A stretch of DNA of 64,000 bases, taken from NCBI RefSeq assembly GCF_043497005.1, contig NZ_JBIEKE010000001.1:620001-684000 (forward strand). The letters run 5' to 3'. The translations under genes and the position numbers were made by a program. Positions 16,263 through 24,540 of this stretch are shown piece by piece; the stretch's first letter is position 1; every line of letters begins with the position of its first letter. The stretch comes from Halobacillus_A sp043497005. Lineage in GTDB: Bacteria; Bacillota; Bacilli; Bacillales; Halobacillaceae. The notes below the pieces were generated by a model that saw only the letters and a program-made list of their open reading frames with translations, did not search any database and was not told the DNA's origin.

Positions 16263-16868
16263 ATGAAAAATGTCATTATTATTCTTATATTATCCACAGT
16301 GTGCTGGACCACCCTAATTTTCGGAGCTACAGAAGAAAAGGCAGACGGAGCGGAATATCAAGTGATTCCGGATGAAGCGATTCGGCTTAGAATTCTCGCT
16401 GATAACAATGATCCTAAGGCCCAGCAGTTAAAGCGTGAAGTACGTGATGAAGTGAATGCTGAGATTACAGAATGGGTAGAATCCTTAACGTCGATCGAAG
16501 CTGCGCGCTTGTTAATTCAACAACGCATCGATGAAATAGATAAGATTGTAGAAGAAACTATCCAACGCTCAGGCGCTGAGCAAACTTATACGGTTGATTA
16601 CGATTCAAACGTGCAGTTTCCCACAAAGCTTTACGGCTCTTACGTTTATCCAGCTGGTGAATACGAAGCGATATTAATTACGCTTGGTGAAGGAGAAGGG
16701 GACAACTGGTGGTGTGTACTCTTCCCGCCTCTATGCTTCTTAGACTTTTCTAATGGTACAAGTGTAGCCGAAGAAGAGGACGTCAGTGAAGAAGTAGAAG
16801 AAGACGAAGAAGAAGAGAAGGAAGTGGAATTTTTCCTCGTGAAGATTTGGAATAAGTGGATAACCTAG
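16263..16868 (+). CDS. spoIIR: Stage II sporulation protein R
   Basis: Forespore-made secreted signal that activates the SpoIIGA protease, which processes pro-sigma-E in the mother cell. It has 201 residues with an N-terminal signal/anchor (residues 1-22), IPDEAIRLRILADNNDPKAQ-type block in two overlapping parts, and NWWCVLFPPLCFLDF, the classic SpoIIR C-domain motif. The tail (about residues 166-190) is a very acidic Glu-rich insert not needed in B. subtilis. Located after prmC as in Bacillus. A sigma-F promoter is expected but I could not fix one. Confidence 0.93.
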   Translation: MKNVIIILILSTVCWTTLIFGATEEKADGAEYQVIPDEAIRLRILADNNDPKAQQLKREVRDEVNAEITEWVESLTSIEAARLLIQQRIDEIDKIVEETIQRSGAEQTYTVDYDSNVQFPTKLYGSYVYPAGEYEAILITLGEGEGDNWWCVLFPPLCFLDFSNGTSVAEEEDVSEEVEEDEEEEKEVEFFLVKIWNKWIT

Positions 16869-16918
16869 CATAATAGGCGCCCTCATTTCATAGAGTAGTA
16901 GAAGAAAGGTGGGTGCCT

Positions 16919-17236
16919 ATGTATATTGAAAAAGTTCAAGCTGGTGAGGAAAGCCAGTACGCTATTAAAAAAGATCGTACGGAAGTCGGGCGATTTATTT
17001 TAAGTGAGCAAGGCAATGGAGTTAAACGATTAAGGAATTTACAAGTTGACGGGGATGTCTCCAAAACAGGCATTCTCTACGTGTTTGAATTGATCCAGCA
17101 GTATATTCAAAAAGAAAACATTCAAGAGATTCAAGTGAAAAGTCATTCGAAAGAATTGGACACGTTACTTCTCCATCAACAATTTGAATTGAAAGACGGA
17201 AAAGAACAATTGTGGACGTATCGTGTGAATTGTTGA
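16919..17236 (+). CDS. Small hypothetical protein at the ywlB position (possible GNAT-like)
   Basis: A 105-residue protein lying between spoIIR and ywlC. The order of strands and helices (MYIEKVQ..., VGRFILSEQG, LRNLQVDG, ILYVFELIQQYIQKENIQEI, LLLHQQFELKDGKE) is like a truncated GNAT acetyltransferase fold. In B. subtilis the ywlB gene at about this place is annotated as an acetyltransferase, but the length here is short and the acetyl-CoA loop is not clear. ATG 16919 is chosen because AAAGGTGGG precedes it at good spacing; GTG 16913 lies in that site. Confidence 0.6.
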   Translation: MYIEKVQAGEESQYAIKKDRTEVGRFILSEQGNGVKRLRNLQVDGDVSKTGILYVFELIQQYIQKENIQEIQVKSHSKELDTLLLHQQFELKDGKEQLWTYRVNC

Positions 17237-17378
17237 TAACTAACCGAGTTATTCACAGTCGGGTATTATTTAGTGGATAACTTGTGGATATATAAAATTT
17301 CAACGAACGTAGGGATGGCTTTTATCTTATGGATATGTGGATAAAGTTGTGGGTAAGTTGAGGATATCCTGTGAGTAA
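17231..17378. promoter_or_regulatory. DnaA-box cluster upstream of ywlC
   Basis: Two perfect DnaA boxes, TTATTCACA (17249-17257) and TGTGGATAA (17336-17344), plus five sites with one mismatch (17231-17239, 17272-17280, 17283-17291, 17348-17356, 17370-17378) within 150 bp. In B. subtilis a DnaA-binding cluster is known near ywlC; it helps titrate DnaA away from oriC. This looks like the conserved counterpart, in the 228-bp gap before ywlC. Confidence 0.8.
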
Positions 17379-17464
17379 TGTCTGGATTTGCGAATTAACA
17401 CTCAATTCTTCATAATAGATAGAGATATGAATGAGAAACGCGTTGATTAAAGGAGCAATCAGGC

Positions 17465-18508
17465 ATGACAATGCAAACGAAACGATGGCAGCGCACAACC
17501 ACAATAAATGAACAGCATCATGTAATTGAAGAAGCAGCGGCTCTGTTGAGGGATCAACAGGTCGTTGCTTTTCCTACGGAAACCGTATATGGCTTAGGGG
17601 CTGACGCTACGAGCGAAACAGCCGTTCAGCGTATTTTTGAAGCGAAAGGAAGGCCAGCAGACAATCCGCTCATTGTCCACGTCGGCGATCGTTCTCAAGT
17701 GGAACAGCTGGTGACGCATATTTCAGAAATAGCAGACAAGCTGATGGATCAGTTCTGGCCGGGACCTTTAACACTTGTGTTACCAAGTAATCATAAGGCA
17801 GCCCGTAATGTGACAGCAGGTTTAGACACTGTCGCTATTCGTATGCCGAGCGATCCGATCGCACTGGCTCTTCTTAAAGAAACGGGTTTGCCACTAGCCG
17901 CTCCAAGTGCCAATCGTTCTGGCCGTCCGAGCCCGACGGACGCGGCTCACGTACAGCAAGACTTAGATGGCAGGATTGCAGGAATTGTGGATGGAGGACC
18001 AACAGGTGTCGGGGTGGAGTCGACGGTTCTGGATTGTACGACAGAAGTCCCGATTATCCTTCGGCCAGGCGGCGTAACTAAAGAAGATTTAGAAACATTT
18101 ATCCCCAATATTGTAATGGACCCGGCTTTAGCGGATCAAGCGGAAGACCAGCCAAAGTCTCCAGGGATGAAATACACACATTATGCTCCAGAAGCCCCGC
18201 TTTGGTTAGTGGAAGGGGATGATGAGTTTTTTCGGCATCAACTTGAATCTATGAAAGCAAAAGGGCAGCGAGTGGCTGTTATTGCCAGCCGGGAGCTTTC
18301 CGGTCAATTAAATCATGAGTATGTCACGTCTTGTGGCTCCCGTAAACAATTGAAGGAAGTCGCGGGAGAACTTTACCGCGCGTTAAGATATTACAAAAAA
18401 GCAGACGTTGACCTCATCTTATGTGAGTCTTTTCCAGAACACGGTGTTGGAGTGGCGATTATGAACCGCCTGCGCAAGGCTGCGACACAGAAAATTATAC
18501 AGTACTAA
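17465..18508 (+). CDS. ywlC: L-threonylcarbamoyladenylate synthase (Sua5/YwlC)
   Basis: Makes threonylcarbamoyl-AMP from threonine, bicarbonate and ATP for t6A37 modification of ANN-decoding tRNAs. It has 347 residues, the two-domain Sua5 length: an N-terminal YrdC domain (FPTETVYGLGADA, KGRPADNPLIVH, APSANRSGRPSPT) and a C-terminal Sua5 domain (KYTHYAPEAPLWL, GVGVAIMNRLRKAA). ATG 17465 with AAAGGAG nine bases upstream; a second ATG two codons later is possible. Preceded by the DnaA-box cluster and followed by a hairpin that overlaps the mntP start region. Confidence 0.95.
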   Translation: MTMQTKRWQRTTTINEQHHVIEEAAALLRDQQVVAFPTETVYGLGADATSETAVQRIFEAKGRPADNPLIVHVGDRSQVEQLVTHISEIADKLMDQFWPGPLTLVLPSNHKAARNVTAGLDTVAIRMPSDPIALALLKETGLPLAAPSANRSGRPSPTDAAHVQQDLDGRIAGIVDGGPTGVGVESTVLDCTTEVPIILRPGGVTKEDLETFIPNIVMDPALADQAEDQPKSPGMKYTHYAPEAPLWLVEGDDEFFRHQLESMKAKGQRVAVIASRELSGQLNHEYVTSCGSRKQLKEVAGELYRALRYYKKADVDLILCESFPEHGVGVAIMNRLRKAATQKIIQY

Positions 18509-18514
18509 TCATAC

Positions 18515-18569
18515 GCCCCATCTCCTTTGCATACTTTACAGTAGCATGTCCAAGGAGGGGGCTTTTTTC
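18515..18569 (+). terminator. ywlC terminator overlapping the mntP ribosome binding site
   Basis: GCCCC-AT-CTCCTT (18515-18527) pairs with AAGGAGGGGGC (18552-18562), followed by TTTTTTC. The 3' arm contains AAGGAGG, the ribosome binding site used by the GTG start at 18570, so the same hairpin could end ywlC transcripts and hide the mntP site. Confidence 0.65.
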
Positions 18570-19112
18570 GTGGAATTAGAAAATCTGACGTCCATTATTC
18601 TCTTATCGATTGCATTAGGTATGGATGCATTTTCCATTTCATTAGGGATGGGAATGCAATCTGTTCGTTTAAAATATATAGGAATCGCTGGTTTGCTCGT
18701 AGGATTGTTACATATGGTGATGCCTGGTCTCGGCATTCTTTTAGGAAAATGGCTTTTCGTTAATGTAAGTGAATGGGCCTCACTGGCAGGAGGGTTTTTA
18801 CTTTTGACTTTAGGCCTCTATACCTTATTTGCCTCTTTTACGGAAAAACATTCCCCTGCTCATTCGATGGCAGGTTTCGGGTTGTGGGTTTTTGCCTTTA
18901 GTGTAAGTATAGACAGCTTTCCAGTTGGATTTAGTCTCGGTTTACACAATATGAACCCGATCGTATCTATCTTCTCCTTTGGCATGATGAGCACGGGGTT
19001 AACTTGGCTTGGTTTCCTCGTCGGCAGACGTGCGACAAGCTACGTAGGTGCTTATAGCGAAATCCTCGGCGGCAGCATTTTGTGCGCCCTTGGATTCTAT
19101 ACCATATTTTAA
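18570..19112 (+). CDS. mntP: Manganese efflux pump MntP
   Basis: Inner-membrane exporter that lowers cytoplasmic Mn2+. It has 180 residues and six predicted membrane segments, with the paired acidic motifs ALGMDAFSISLG (TM1) and FSVSIDSFPVGFSLG (TM4) that carry the conserved Asp residues of the family. GTG at 18570 is chosen because AAGGAGG lies eight bases upstream; an ATG at 18546 lies before that site and would add eight hydrophilic residues. No yybP-ykoY Mn riboswitch was seen. It is the ywlD position of B. subtilis. Confidence 0.9.
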   Translation: MELENLTSIILLSIALGMDAFSISLGMGMQSVRLKYIGIAGLLVGLLHMVMPGLGILLGKWLFVNVSEWASLAGGFLLLTLGLYTLFASFTEKHSPAHSMAGFGLWVFAFSVSIDSFPVGFSLGLHNMNPIVSIFSFGMMSTGLTWLGFLVGRRATSYVGAYSEILGGSILCALGFYTIF

Positions 19113-19165
19113 TATAAAAACCTGTGTTAAAATGGTAAAAGATGATGTTAAGGGGAGGATCACCG

Positions 19166-19780
19166 ATGAATGTACTGTTTATTTGTACAGGGAATACGTG
19201 CCGCAGTCCAATGGCAGAAGCGATTATGAAAGCAAAAGATAATAAAAATAATGTAAAATCCGCTGGGATCTTCGCTGATGTAAATCAACCTGTGGGACCT
19301 AACACGGTCGAGGTACTGGAGGAAATCGGATTACACTTCGATAATACATCAACGCCGGTATCCCTTGAGCTGCTAAACTGGTCACATATTGTACTCTGCA
19401 TGACAGAGAGCCATAAACAAACGTTAGCCTTACAATATCCAGATCTTCAGCATAAATTTTTTACACTAAAAGAATATGTTCTTATCGATGAAGATCAATG
19501 GAGACACTTAACAGATTTATATGCTCAATTTGAAGAAAAACGAGCGTGGGTGCTCAGCCAAGCCGATGAGAACTTAAATGAAGTGGAACTTGAGCAGCAT
19601 TTACTAAAAGAATTAAATGAAGAGATTCAAGCGATTCAGCAAGCGGAGGATAAGCTGCCAAATCTAAACATTACAGATCCGTACGGCCAAAGTGTACAAG
19701 TCTACCGGGAAACGCGAGAAGAATTAGAGAAAACGATTCATCTGCTAGTAGAAAAATTAGAAAACGAGAAAGATTCATAA
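19166..19780 (+). CDS. ywlE: Protein-arginine phosphatase YwlE, with a charged insertion
   Basis: Low-molecular-weight phosphatase fold that removes phosphate from McsB-phosphorylated arginines in the Clp quality-control system. The P-loop CTGNTCRS (Cys7, Thr11, Arg13) has the Thr that marks arginine phosphatases; the general acid is Asp171 (ITDPYGQS). The length of 204 residues is about 50 more than the usual 150. The extra stretch (about residues 106-166) is charged, Gln/Glu-rich and probably helical, inserted between LKEY and the D-loop. ATG 19166 follows AAGGGGAGG. The core is intact, so the insertion is not a sign of decay. Confidence 0.92.
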   Translation: MNVLFICTGNTCRSPMAEAIMKAKDNKNNVKSAGIFADVNQPVGPNTVEVLEEIGLHFDNTSTPVSLELLNWSHIVLCMTESHKQTLALQYPDLQHKFFTLKEYVLIDEDQWRHLTDLYAQFEEKRAWVLSQADENLNEVELEQHLLKELNEEIQAIQQAEDKLPNLNITDPYGQSVQVYRETREELEKTIHLLVEKLENEKDS

Positions 19781-19977
19781 ATCCACTGAAATGTCCTGTT
19801 CATTGTTTTGAATAGGACCTTCTCATATCCCCCTCTTTTAAATAGGAAGTTTCTCCTTTTTTTTAATACACCCAATGAAACCCTTTTAACTGCCCTTTAT
19901 TCGATTGACAGCTTGCGTTATACCTGTCACTATAAAATTGACGAATGGAATATTGGATAGAGGAGAGTGTGACCAGC

Positions 19978-20418
19978 ATGAAAGTCATTATCGCTTCTGA
20001 TCATGGCGGGGTTAACCTGCGCCGTGAAGTAGCAGAAGTTTTAGAAGAGTTGGGTATCGAATATGTAGATTTAGGATGCGATTGTGAAGGATCCGTTGAC
20101 TATCCCGATTATGCCCTCCCGGCAGCAGAACGAGTAGCGAGCGGGGAGTTTGATAAAGGCATTCTGATTTGTGGGACAGGTATTGGTATGTCGATCTCGG
20201 CAAACAAAGTTAAAGGCATTCGTGCTGCACTCGTTCATGATCTGTTCACGGCAAAAGTGACACGTGAACACAATGACTCCAACATGCTCTGCATGGGAGA
20301 ACGTGTCATTGGCCCCGGGCTTGCTCGCGAAATCGCGAAAACATGGGTCCAGGCTGAATTTGAAGCAGGAAGACACAAAAATCGCATAAATAAGATTGCC
20401 GAATACGAGAATAAGTAA
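19978..20418 (+). CDS. rpiB: Ribose-5-phosphate isomerase B
   Basis: Interconverts ribulose-5-phosphate and ribose-5-phosphate. It has 146 residues with ASDHGG at the N-terminus, YPDYALPAAE, the anion-hole loop CGTGIGMSISANK and the family's HNDSNMLCMGERVIG. ATG 19978 is preceded by AGAGGAGAG; upstream in-frame codons are not conserved. It is the ywlF position of the ywlC-ywlG cluster. Confidence 0.95.
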   Translation: MKVIIASDHGGVNLRREVAEVLEELGIEYVDLGCDCEGSVDYPDYALPAAERVASGEFDKGILICGTGIGMSISANKVKGIRAALVHDLFTAKVTREHNDSNMLCMGERVIGPGLAREIAKTWVQAEFEAGRHKNRINKIAEYENK

Positions 20419-20484
20419 TAGAATGTATAGATAAGTGTAACGAGTGAGAAATCAACATTTCAGCAAATAAAGGAGATGGCCCAA

Positions 20485-21030
20485 ATGGCAGATGTAAAGG
20501 CGATTCAGCAGGATACAGCTAATGTTGCTCGGCAGCTCCTGGAAACCGGTCATATGAGAAACGGATTATTTGTCGTTGGTTGCTCCACCAGTGAAATAGC
20601 AGGTGAAAGAATAGGAACATCAGGAAGTGAAGCGATCGCAGAAGTGTTGTTTGAAGAATGGCGCAAGTTCTCAAAACAATCAGGTGCCGATCTCGCTTTT
20701 CAATGCTGCGAGCATTTAAACCGCTCGCTCGTTGTCGAACGGGAAGTTCAACAAGCTAACGGGTACACAGAGGTGACAGCGATCCCTGTCTCAGACGCAG
20801 GAGGATCCATGGCATCTTATGCTTTTAAACACATGGACGACCCTGTGCTTGTAGAAACCGTTCAAGCCCAAGGCGGCGTCGACATTGGAGATACTTTAAT
20901 CGGGATGCATTTAAAACGCGTCGCCGTACCGCTTCGTATCGAACAAAAGTCAATTGGCCACGCCCACGTCACGGTTGCTCGAACACGCCCGCCGCTCGTT
21001 GGCGGCGCACGAGCTATTTATGAACGCTAA
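20485..21030 (+). CDS. ywlG: UPF0340 family protein YwlG
   Basis: Conserved Firmicute protein of unknown function, 181 residues. Marks include LFVVGCSTSEIAGERIGTSGS, FQCCEHLNRSLVVE and GVDIGDTLIGMHLKRVAVPLR in shorter pieces, ending VARTRPPLVGGARAIYER. ATG 20485 is used because the upstream ATG at 20476 lies within the ribosome binding site (AAAGGAGATGG). It is consistently between rpiB and glyA. The fold is related to nagB/thiolase-like proteins in some annotations, but no activity is established. Confidence 0.9.
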   Translation: MADVKAIQQDTANVARQLLETGHMRNGLFVVGCSTSEIAGERIGTSGSEAIAEVLFEEWRKFSKQSGADLAFQCCEHLNRSLVVEREVQQANGYTEVTAIPVSDAGGSMASYAFKHMDDPVLVETVQAQGGVDIGDTLIGMHLKRVAVPLRIEQKSIGHAHVTVARTRPPLVGGARAIYER

Positions 21031-21061
21031 CAAGGAATCGGAGAGAGGGGATTTTTTACAA

Positions 21062-22318
21062 ATGGAACATGTAAAACGTTCAGATGAAGAACTGTACAAT
21101 GCGGTAATGGATGAAAAGAATCGTCAGCAGAACAATATCGAACTAATTGCCTCGGAGAACTTTGTGTCAGAAGCAGTAATGGAAGCGATGGGTTCTGTAC
21201 TAACGAACAAATACGCGGAAGGCTATCCGGGCCGCCGTTACTACGGAGGCTGTGAGCACGTAGACGTAGCAGAAAACTTAGCGAGAGATCGTGCGAAAGA
21301 ACTCTTTGGCGCTGAGCACGTAAACGTACAGCCTCACTCCGGTGCACAAGCGAACATGGCTGTTTACTTTACGATTCTAGAGCCAGGTGACACGGTGCTG
21401 GGAATGAACCTGAGCCACGGGGGACACCTTACCCATGGAAGTCCGGTAAACTTCAGTGGAACACTCTACAATTTTGAAGAATACGGCGTTGACGAAAAAG
21501 ACGAACGCATTGATTACGATGCTGTTTTAGAAAAAGCAAAAGAAGTAAATCCTAAGCTGATCGTAGCAGGTGCAAGTGCGTATCCACGTGAGATTGACTT
21601 TGCTAAATTTAGAGAAATTGCAGATGCAGTGGATGCTTATCTTATGGTAGATATGGCTCACATCGCCGGTCTGGTAGCATCTGGTCTTCATCCAAACCCG
21701 GTTCCACATGCTCAATTTGTGACAACTACCACTCATAAAACGTTGCGCGGACCACGCGGCGGAATGATTTTATGTGAAGAACAATTCGCGAAGAAAATTG
21801 ACAAAACCGTATTCCCAGGCATGCAGGGCGGTCCTTTAATGCACATTATTGCTTCGAAAGCTGTTTCTTTTAAAGAAGCACTTCAGCCAGAGTTCAAACA
21901 GTACTCCCGCCAAATCATTAAAAACTCGAAGCAGCTTGGTGAAACACTGACTGAAAACGGCGTACGTATCGTTTCAGGCGGAACGGACAACCATCTGCTG
22001 CTGCTTGATTTGCGTGAAGTCGGTTTAACAGGAAAAGTTGCTGAAAAAGCACTAGATGCTGTAGGGATTACAACGAACAAAAATACGATTCCATTTGACC
22101 CAGAAGGACCATTTACGACGAGCGGCATTCGTATTGGTACTGCTGCTGTAACAAGCCGTGGTTTTAAAGAGGATGAAATGAAAGAAATCGGTAAATTGAT
22201 TGCTTTCACACTAAAAAACCATGACAACGATGAAAAACTAAAAGAAGCAGCGGAACGTGTAAGTGAACTCACTTCCCGTTTCCCACTATACCAATCACTT
22301 ATGCCAAGCACCCCATAA
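21062..22318 (+). CDS. glyA: Serine hydroxymethyltransferase
   Basis: PLP enzyme that interconverts serine and glycine while loading tetrahydrofolate with a one-carbon unit, feeding thymidylate, purine and methionine synthesis. It has 418 residues with IELIASENFVS, EGYPGRRYYGGCE, the PLP-lysine motif TTTTHKTLRGPRGG and the C-terminal GIRIGTAAVTSRGF. ATG 21062 gives the conserved N-terminus MEHVKRSDEEL. The GAGAGGGG site is about 11 bases upstream. Terminator at 22329-22359. Confidence 0.98.
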   Translation: MEHVKRSDEELYNAVMDEKNRQQNNIELIASENFVSEAVMEAMGSVLTNKYAEGYPGRRYYGGCEHVDVAENLARDRAKELFGAEHVNVQPHSGAQANMAVYFTILEPGDTVLGMNLSHGGHLTHGSPVNFSGTLYNFEEYGVDEKDERIDYDAVLEKAKEVNPKLIVAGASAYPREIDFAKFREIADAVDAYLMVDMAHIAGLVASGLHPNPVPHAQFVTTTTHKTLRGPRGGMILCEEQFAKKIDKTVFPGMQGGPLMHIIASKAVSFKEALQPEFKQYSRQIIKNSKQLGETLTENGVRIVSGGTDNHLLLLDLREVGLTGKVAEKALDAVGITTNKNTIPFDPEGPFTTSGIRIGTAAVTSRGFKEDEMKEIGKLIAFTLKNHDNDEKLKEAAERVSELTSRFPLYQSLMPSTP

Positions 22319-22328
22319 TGAACGTTAA

Positions 22329-22359
22329 AAGTCTACCTGTAAATAGGTGGGCTTTTTTT
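22329..22359 (+). terminator. glyA terminator
   Basis: AAGTCTACCT pairs with AGGTGGGCTT (two G-T pairs), then a run of seven T. Confidence 0.8.
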
Positions 22360-22377
22360 CTACTGGAGAAAGAAGGT

Positions 22378-22447
22378 CGGTACCAGGTACGCCGAAATAA
22401 TAATTGGTACCTGGTACCGCTGTTTTGTCTCGGCGTACCTGGTACCG
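22378..22447. repeat. REPIN-like triplet of the GTACCWGGTAC family
   Basis: Cores at 22380-22390 (A form), 22407-22417 (T form) and 22435-22445 (T form), spaced 27 and 28 bp. The ends form an 18-bp perfect inverted repeat (CGGTACCAGGTACGCCGA with its complement). It sits between the glyA terminator and the upp promoter. Confidence 0.85.
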
Positions 22448-22469
22448 GCAGGATCTTCACCACCATCCC

Positions 22470-22498
22470 TTGCTCTTTATCGACTTTTTCTGTACAAT
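22470..22498 (+). promoter_or_regulatory. upp promoter
   Basis: TTGCTC (22470-22475), 17 bp ending in TG, TACAAT (22493-22498), about 36 bp before the upp start. No PyrR-type anti-antiterminator was seen in the short leader. Confidence 0.7.
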
Positions 22499-22533
22499 TA
22501 TCGGGATGCAAACTATTAAAAGGAGTGACTGAC

Positions 22534-23166
22534 ATGGGAAAAGTATATGTTTTGGACCATCCATTAATTCAACACAAGCTCACGTACATACGGAAGAATG
22601 AAACAGGCACAAAGGATTTCCGCCAGCTCGTAGACGAAGTAGCTGCTTTGATGGCTTTTGAAATCACGCGCGACCTTCCGCTCGAACAAGTTGAAATTGA
22701 TACCCCTGTGGTCTCGAACGCCCAAGCCCAAGTACTAACAGGTAAAAAGATTGGTCTAATTCCTATTCTACGCGCAGGACTGGGTATGGTAGATGGAATT
22801 ATCCAGCTTATACCAGCTGCAAAAGTCGGTCACGTCGGACTTTATCGTGATCCTGAAACCCTTCAGCCCGTTGAATATTATGTGAAGCTTCCAAGCGATA
22901 TTGAAGAACGTGAACTGATCGTCATCGATCCTATGCTTGCCACCGGAGGTTCCGCCAACGAAGCGATCAATTCCATTAAAAAACGCGGCGCACGACAAAT
23001 TCGTCTCATGTGTCTCGTAGCTGCACCTGAAGGGGTGGAAGCTGTGCAGGAAGCTCATCCTGACGTCGACATTTACCTCGCTGCAATGGACGACAGATTA
23101 AATGAAAAAGGCTACATCGAACCAGGTCTCGGCGACGCCGGCGACCGTCTATTTGGCACGAAGTAA
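22534..23166 (+). CDS. upp: Uracil phosphoribosyltransferase
   Basis: Salvages uracil to UMP with PRPP. It has 210 residues with the PRPP loop VIDPMLATGGSA and the uracil-binding C-terminus YIEPGLGDAGDRLFGTK. ATG 22534 follows AAAGGAGTGACTGAC and gives the conserved start MGKVYVLDHPLI. The same frame stays open upstream through the glyA terminator and the REP repeat, which is not coding. In B. subtilis atp genes follow upp directly; here wecB and a protease gene intervene. Confidence 0.97.
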   Translation: MGKVYVLDHPLIQHKLTYIRKNETGTKDFRQLVDEVAALMAFEITRDLPLEQVEIDTPVVSNAQAQVLTGKKIGLIPILRAGLGMVDGIIQLIPAAKVGHVGLYRDPETLQPVEYYVKLPSDIEERELIVIDPMLATGGSANEAINSIKKRGARQIRLMCLVAAPEGVEAVQEAHPDVDIYLAAMDDRLNEKGYIEPGLGDAGDRLFGTK

Positions 23167-23176
23167 GGAGACTTCC

Positions 23177-24319
23177 ATGATTAAAGTCATGACCATATTC
23201 GGTACAAGACCTGAAGCCATTAAGATGGCCCCGCTCGTTTTAGAATTGAAAAAAAGGTCAGAGCAATTTGAACCCATCGTCACAGTGACCGCTCAGCATA
23301 GACAAATGCTTGATCAAGTGTTGAAGATTTTCAGCATTGAACCGGATTATGATTTAAACATTATGAAGGATCGTCAAACGCTGGCCCAAGTCACTACACG
23401 AGCACTTACGGGACTTGACGGCGTCATGAAAGAAACAAAACCGGATATTGTGCTCGTTCACGGGGATACAACGACAACGTTTGCTGCTTCTCTTGCCGCC
23501 TACTACAATCAAATCCCGGTAGGACACGTCGAAGCGGGCTTACGTACGTGGGATAAATATTCTCCTTTTCCCGAAGAGATGAACCGTCAGTTAACAGGGG
23601 TCATGGCTGATCTGCATTTCGCGCCGACGAACAAATCCCGTGATAATCTGCTAGCTGAAAATAAACCGGGTGAGCACATTTTTGTAACGGGTAATACGGC
23701 GATTGATGCGTTAAAAACGACAGTTGATGAAAACTACACTTCAGAAGTACTGCGATCCGTCGGCGAAAATACGCGTCTTGTGCTTATGACAGCCCATCGA
23801 CGCGAGAATCTCGGCCGCAACATGCAGCAAATGTTCCGCGCGATTAAGCGTCTCGTTGTGGCACATGAGGACGTAGAAGTCGTTTATCCTGTACACTTAA
23901 ATCCGGCAGTTCGAGAAGTGGCGGATGAAATTTTAGGGGAAGACGATCGCATTAAATTGATCGAACCGCTTGATGTTATTGATTTTCACAATTTCGCAGC
24001 CCGCGCCCACCTGATTTTAACGGATTCAGGAGGCGTTCAAGAAGAAGCTCCATCTCTTGGTGTACCTGTCCTTGTCCTGCGTGATACAACCGAACGGCCT
24101 GAAGGTATTGACGCAGGCACCTTGAAGCTGGCGGGTACAAACGAAGATCACATCTTTAACCTGGCTCATGAACTTTTATCAAATGAAGAAAAGCATAAGT
24201 CCATGGCAAAAGCTTCTAATCCTTACGGCGATGGTCAGGCTTCCGCTCGCATAGCTGAATCGATCCGCTACTTTTTCAAAGAGAGAGCAGATAAGCCGGC
24301 CCCCTTTGAAACAGAATAA
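23177..24319 (+). CDS. wecB: UDP-N-acetylglucosamine 2-epimerase (non-hydrolysing)
   Basis: Converts UDP-GlcNAc to UDP-ManNAc, a precursor of teichoic acid linkage units and surface polysaccharides. It has 380 residues with GTRPEAIKMAP, HGDTTTT, VGHVEAGLRTW, TAHRRENLG and the C-terminal LTDSGGVQEEAPSLGVPVL in part, RDTTERPEG. It begins 10 bp after upp (AAGGAG in the gap) and is probably co-transcribed with it. Equivalent to B. subtilis MnaA. Confidence 0.95.
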   Translation: MIKVMTIFGTRPEAIKMAPLVLELKKRSEQFEPIVTVTAQHRQMLDQVLKIFSIEPDYDLNIMKDRQTLAQVTTRALTGLDGVMKETKPDIVLVHGDTTTTFAASLAAYYNQIPVGHVEAGLRTWDKYSPFPEEMNRQLTGVMADLHFAPTNKSRDNLLAENKPGEHIFVTGNTAIDALKTTVDENYTSEVLRSVGENTRLVLMTAHRRENLGRNMQQMFRAIKRLVVAHEDVEVVYPVHLNPAVREVADEILGEDDRIKLIEPLDVIDFHNFAARAHLILTDSGGVQEEAPSLGVPVLVLRDTTERPEGIDAGTLKLAGTNEDHIFNLAHELLSNEEKHKSMAKASNPYGDGQASARIAESIRYFFKERADKPAPFETE

Positions 24320-24323
24320 AAAA

Positions 24324-24344
24324 AGGCTCTTTAACCAAGAGGCT
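24324..24344. repeat. 21-bp direct repeat, left copy
   Basis: AGGCTCTTTAACCAAGAGGCT, identical at 24704-24724. It is an imperfect inverted repeat just after the wecB stop, and could be the left half of a duplicated terminator. Between the two copies lies the A/B repeat pair. The 500-bp gap 24320-24819 holds only these elements and the Vpr leader. Confidence 0.8.
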
Positions 24345-24381
24345 TAGTCTGTCGAAAAAGATGTACTTCTATAAGTATGAA

Positions 24382-24481
24382 GGAACAGGAAAAAGCGCCG
24401 CTTTCCGCGGGGCAATACGGAAAACCAACCCTGGGCTTCTCCTATCTGCTCATCCCGCAGGAGTCGGCATTTTTTCGTTCC
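24382..24481 (-). repeat. Structured palindromic repeat, arm A, copy 2
   Basis: A 100-bp relative of 1835-1949 with the same ends (GGAACAGGAAAAAGCGCCGC on the left, TTTCGTTCC on the right). Its internal region is shorter and more diverged. Confidence 0.75.
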
Positions 24482-24540
24482 TTTGACCAAAAACGAATAC
24501 TGAAATCTTCGTAAGGTGAATGGCCATGATCTATTTCGAA

